Below are positions 5,072 to 5,919 of a DNA stretch of 5,919 nt, in pieces. How positions within the stretch are numbered: the stretch's first letter is position 1; the number at the start of each line of letters is the position of its first letter. A program made the translations under genes and the position numbers. The notes under the pieces were generated by a model. The model ran no database searches, was not told where the DNA came from, and was given only the letters and a program-made list of their open reading frames with translations. This DNA comes from Firmicutes bacterium UBA6811 (GTDB taxonomy: Bacteria > Bacillota > SHA-98 > UBA4971), in assembly GCA_002452295.1 (NCBI GenBank), contig DKEX01000064.1, positions 4,219-10,137 of the forward strand, in the 5' to 3' direction.

Positions 5072-5919
5072 TTACTCCCAAACGCGGGTCTCGAGCACCT
5101 GTTCGCGAGAGAAGTGCTCGATGCGAAGATAGTGCTCTGCGGTGGTGAGCAAGGCGTCCAGCGGCACCAGGCCGATTATCTCGCTACCGACTATCGGGAC
5201 GCCGTACCTCTCGGCCTCGGCCTTCACCAGGTTGAACACCACGTGCATGGGGGTTTTCTTGAAGTTGACAAGGTTCATGGAGACCTGGGCGAGGTTGCGG
5301 TTCTCGAGCTTGATCCCGAGGGCCTTCACGTACATGAGCCCGCCGCTCGATGCGCGCACAACGTGGGCGATCTTCTTCGCTATGGAGACATCGGGCGTAC
5401 CCAGGTTGATGTTGTACGCGATGAGGAACTCGCGCGCCCCGATCACCGTCGCCCCCGCAGTCGGGTGCATCACAGGCTCGCCGAAGTCCGGGTGCCTCTC
5501 AGGCAGGTGGATCTCCTTCTTGAGGCCCTCATACTCGCCCCTTCTGATGTCGGCGAGGTTTCGGCGTTCGGGGCGTGTCGCAGCCTCCTCGTAGAGGTAG
5601 ACCGGGATCTGCAGCCTTTCGGCGACCTCGGCGCCCAACTCGCGCGCGAGAGCCACGCAGTCAGCCATGGTGACGCCCTGCACCGGAACGAACGGGACCA
5701 CGTCTGTGGCGCCAATACGGGGGTGCTCCCCCCGGTGCTCCTCCATGTTGATGAGCTCCGCCGCCTTCGCGATGGCCTGGAACGCCGCCTCCTTCACCGG
5801 TGCAGGCTCGCCGATGAACGTCAACACCGACCTGTTATGGCTGGGATCAGACGAGTAGTCCAGAAGCCGGACGCCCGGGACGCTCTCGACGGCTGCGACG
5901 ATCTCACGCACAACCTCGG
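5072..5919 (-). CDS. ftcD: glutamate formimidoyltransferase, 5' end cut by the window
   Basis: Transfers the formimino group of N-formimino-L-glutamate to tetrahydrofolate, giving 5-formimino-THF and glutamate. The frame is open to the right edge. A GTG at 5911 is in frame, but the residues before it (Glu-Val-Val) and the family N-terminus (a CVPNFSEG-type motif about 19 residues earlier) show the true start lies beyond the window. Counting from that GTG, family motifs are HNRSVLTFIG (25-34), EEHRGEHPRIGATDVVPFVP (57-76), whose His63 falls close to the catalytic histidine of the porcine enzyme (His82) once the missing residues are added, NLADIRRGEYEGL (118-130), HPTAGATVIGAREFL (149-163), and AQVSMNLVNFKKTP (208-221). 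It ends with TAA at 5074-5072 after LETRVWE, about 300 residues in all, so it has both transferase subdomains and no cyclodeaminase domain. That activity is encoded separately by fchA, with hutI placed between them. Confidence 0.95.
   Translation of the reverse strand, partial: EVVREIVAAVESVPGVRLLDYSSDPSHNRSVLTFIGEPAPVKEAAFQAIAKAAELINMEEHRGEHPRIGATDVVPFVPVQGVTMADCVALARELGAEVAERLQIPVYLYEEAATRPERRNLADIRRGEYEGLKKEIHLPERHPDFGEPVMHPTAGATVIGAREFLIAYNINLGTPDVSIAKKIAHVVRASSGGLMYVKALGIKLENRNLAQVSMNLVNFKKTPMHVVFNLVKAEAERYGVPIVGSEIIGLVPLDALLTTAEHYLRIEHFSREQVLETRVWE

Noticed and set aside
4374..5132. Plus-strand open frame spanning the ftcD-hutI gap, and a small minus-strand frame at 4893-5081.
   Set aside because: Both translate the 10-bp repeat into Arg/Ala/Ser-rich sequence with no family resemblance, and the plus frame overlaps ends of two real genes.

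Overview
The window is one GC-rich stretch in which every recognisable gene lies on the minus strand, so transcription runs from right to left. It reads as a folate and one-carbon neighbourhood. The standalone glutamate formimidoyltransferase and cyclodeaminase, the use of GTG and TTG starts, and the long N-terminal extension on dihydropteroate synthase suggest a high-GC anaerobic or thermophilic Bacillota-like bacterium. This is an inference from gene style and content; nothing in the window fixes the taxon.

Layout in transcription order: a 5'-truncated glutamate formimidoyltransferase gene (ftcD-type, 5072-5919); a 225-bp non-coding gap holding a degenerate 10-bp periodic repeat (4882-5001) and a perfect 12-bp palindrome (4871-4882); hutI, imidazolonepropionase (3551-4846); fchA, formimidoyl-THF cyclodeaminase (2817-3554), overlapping hutI by 4 bp; an isochorismatase-fold, nicotinamidase-like hydrolase (2226-2747); a 223-bp leader with nested inverted repeats, possibly a folate-related RNA element (2003-2225); folP (758-1993); a perfect 3 x 11-bp tandem repeat at the folP/folB junction (743-775); folB (359-730); and folK (1-359, cut by the left edge), which overlaps folB in a TGATG stop/start.

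The right half is the end of histidine degradation. HutI makes N-formimino-L-glutamate, FtcD moves the formimino group to tetrahydrofolate, and FchA deaminates the product to 5,10-methenyl-THF. The left half makes the pterin side of folate: FolB gives 6-hydroxymethyl-dihydropterin, FolK pyrophosphorylates it, and FolP joins it to p-aminobenzoate. The window therefore pairs a route that loads one-carbon units onto THF with genes that build the THF precursor. hutH and hutU are not in the window.

No mobile element, tRNA, rRNA, CRISPR array or convincing terminator was seen. No wholly new system is evident. The points most worth checking are the folP leader, the 10-bp periodic array, the 11-bp triplicate at folP/folB and an inserted segment in FchA.
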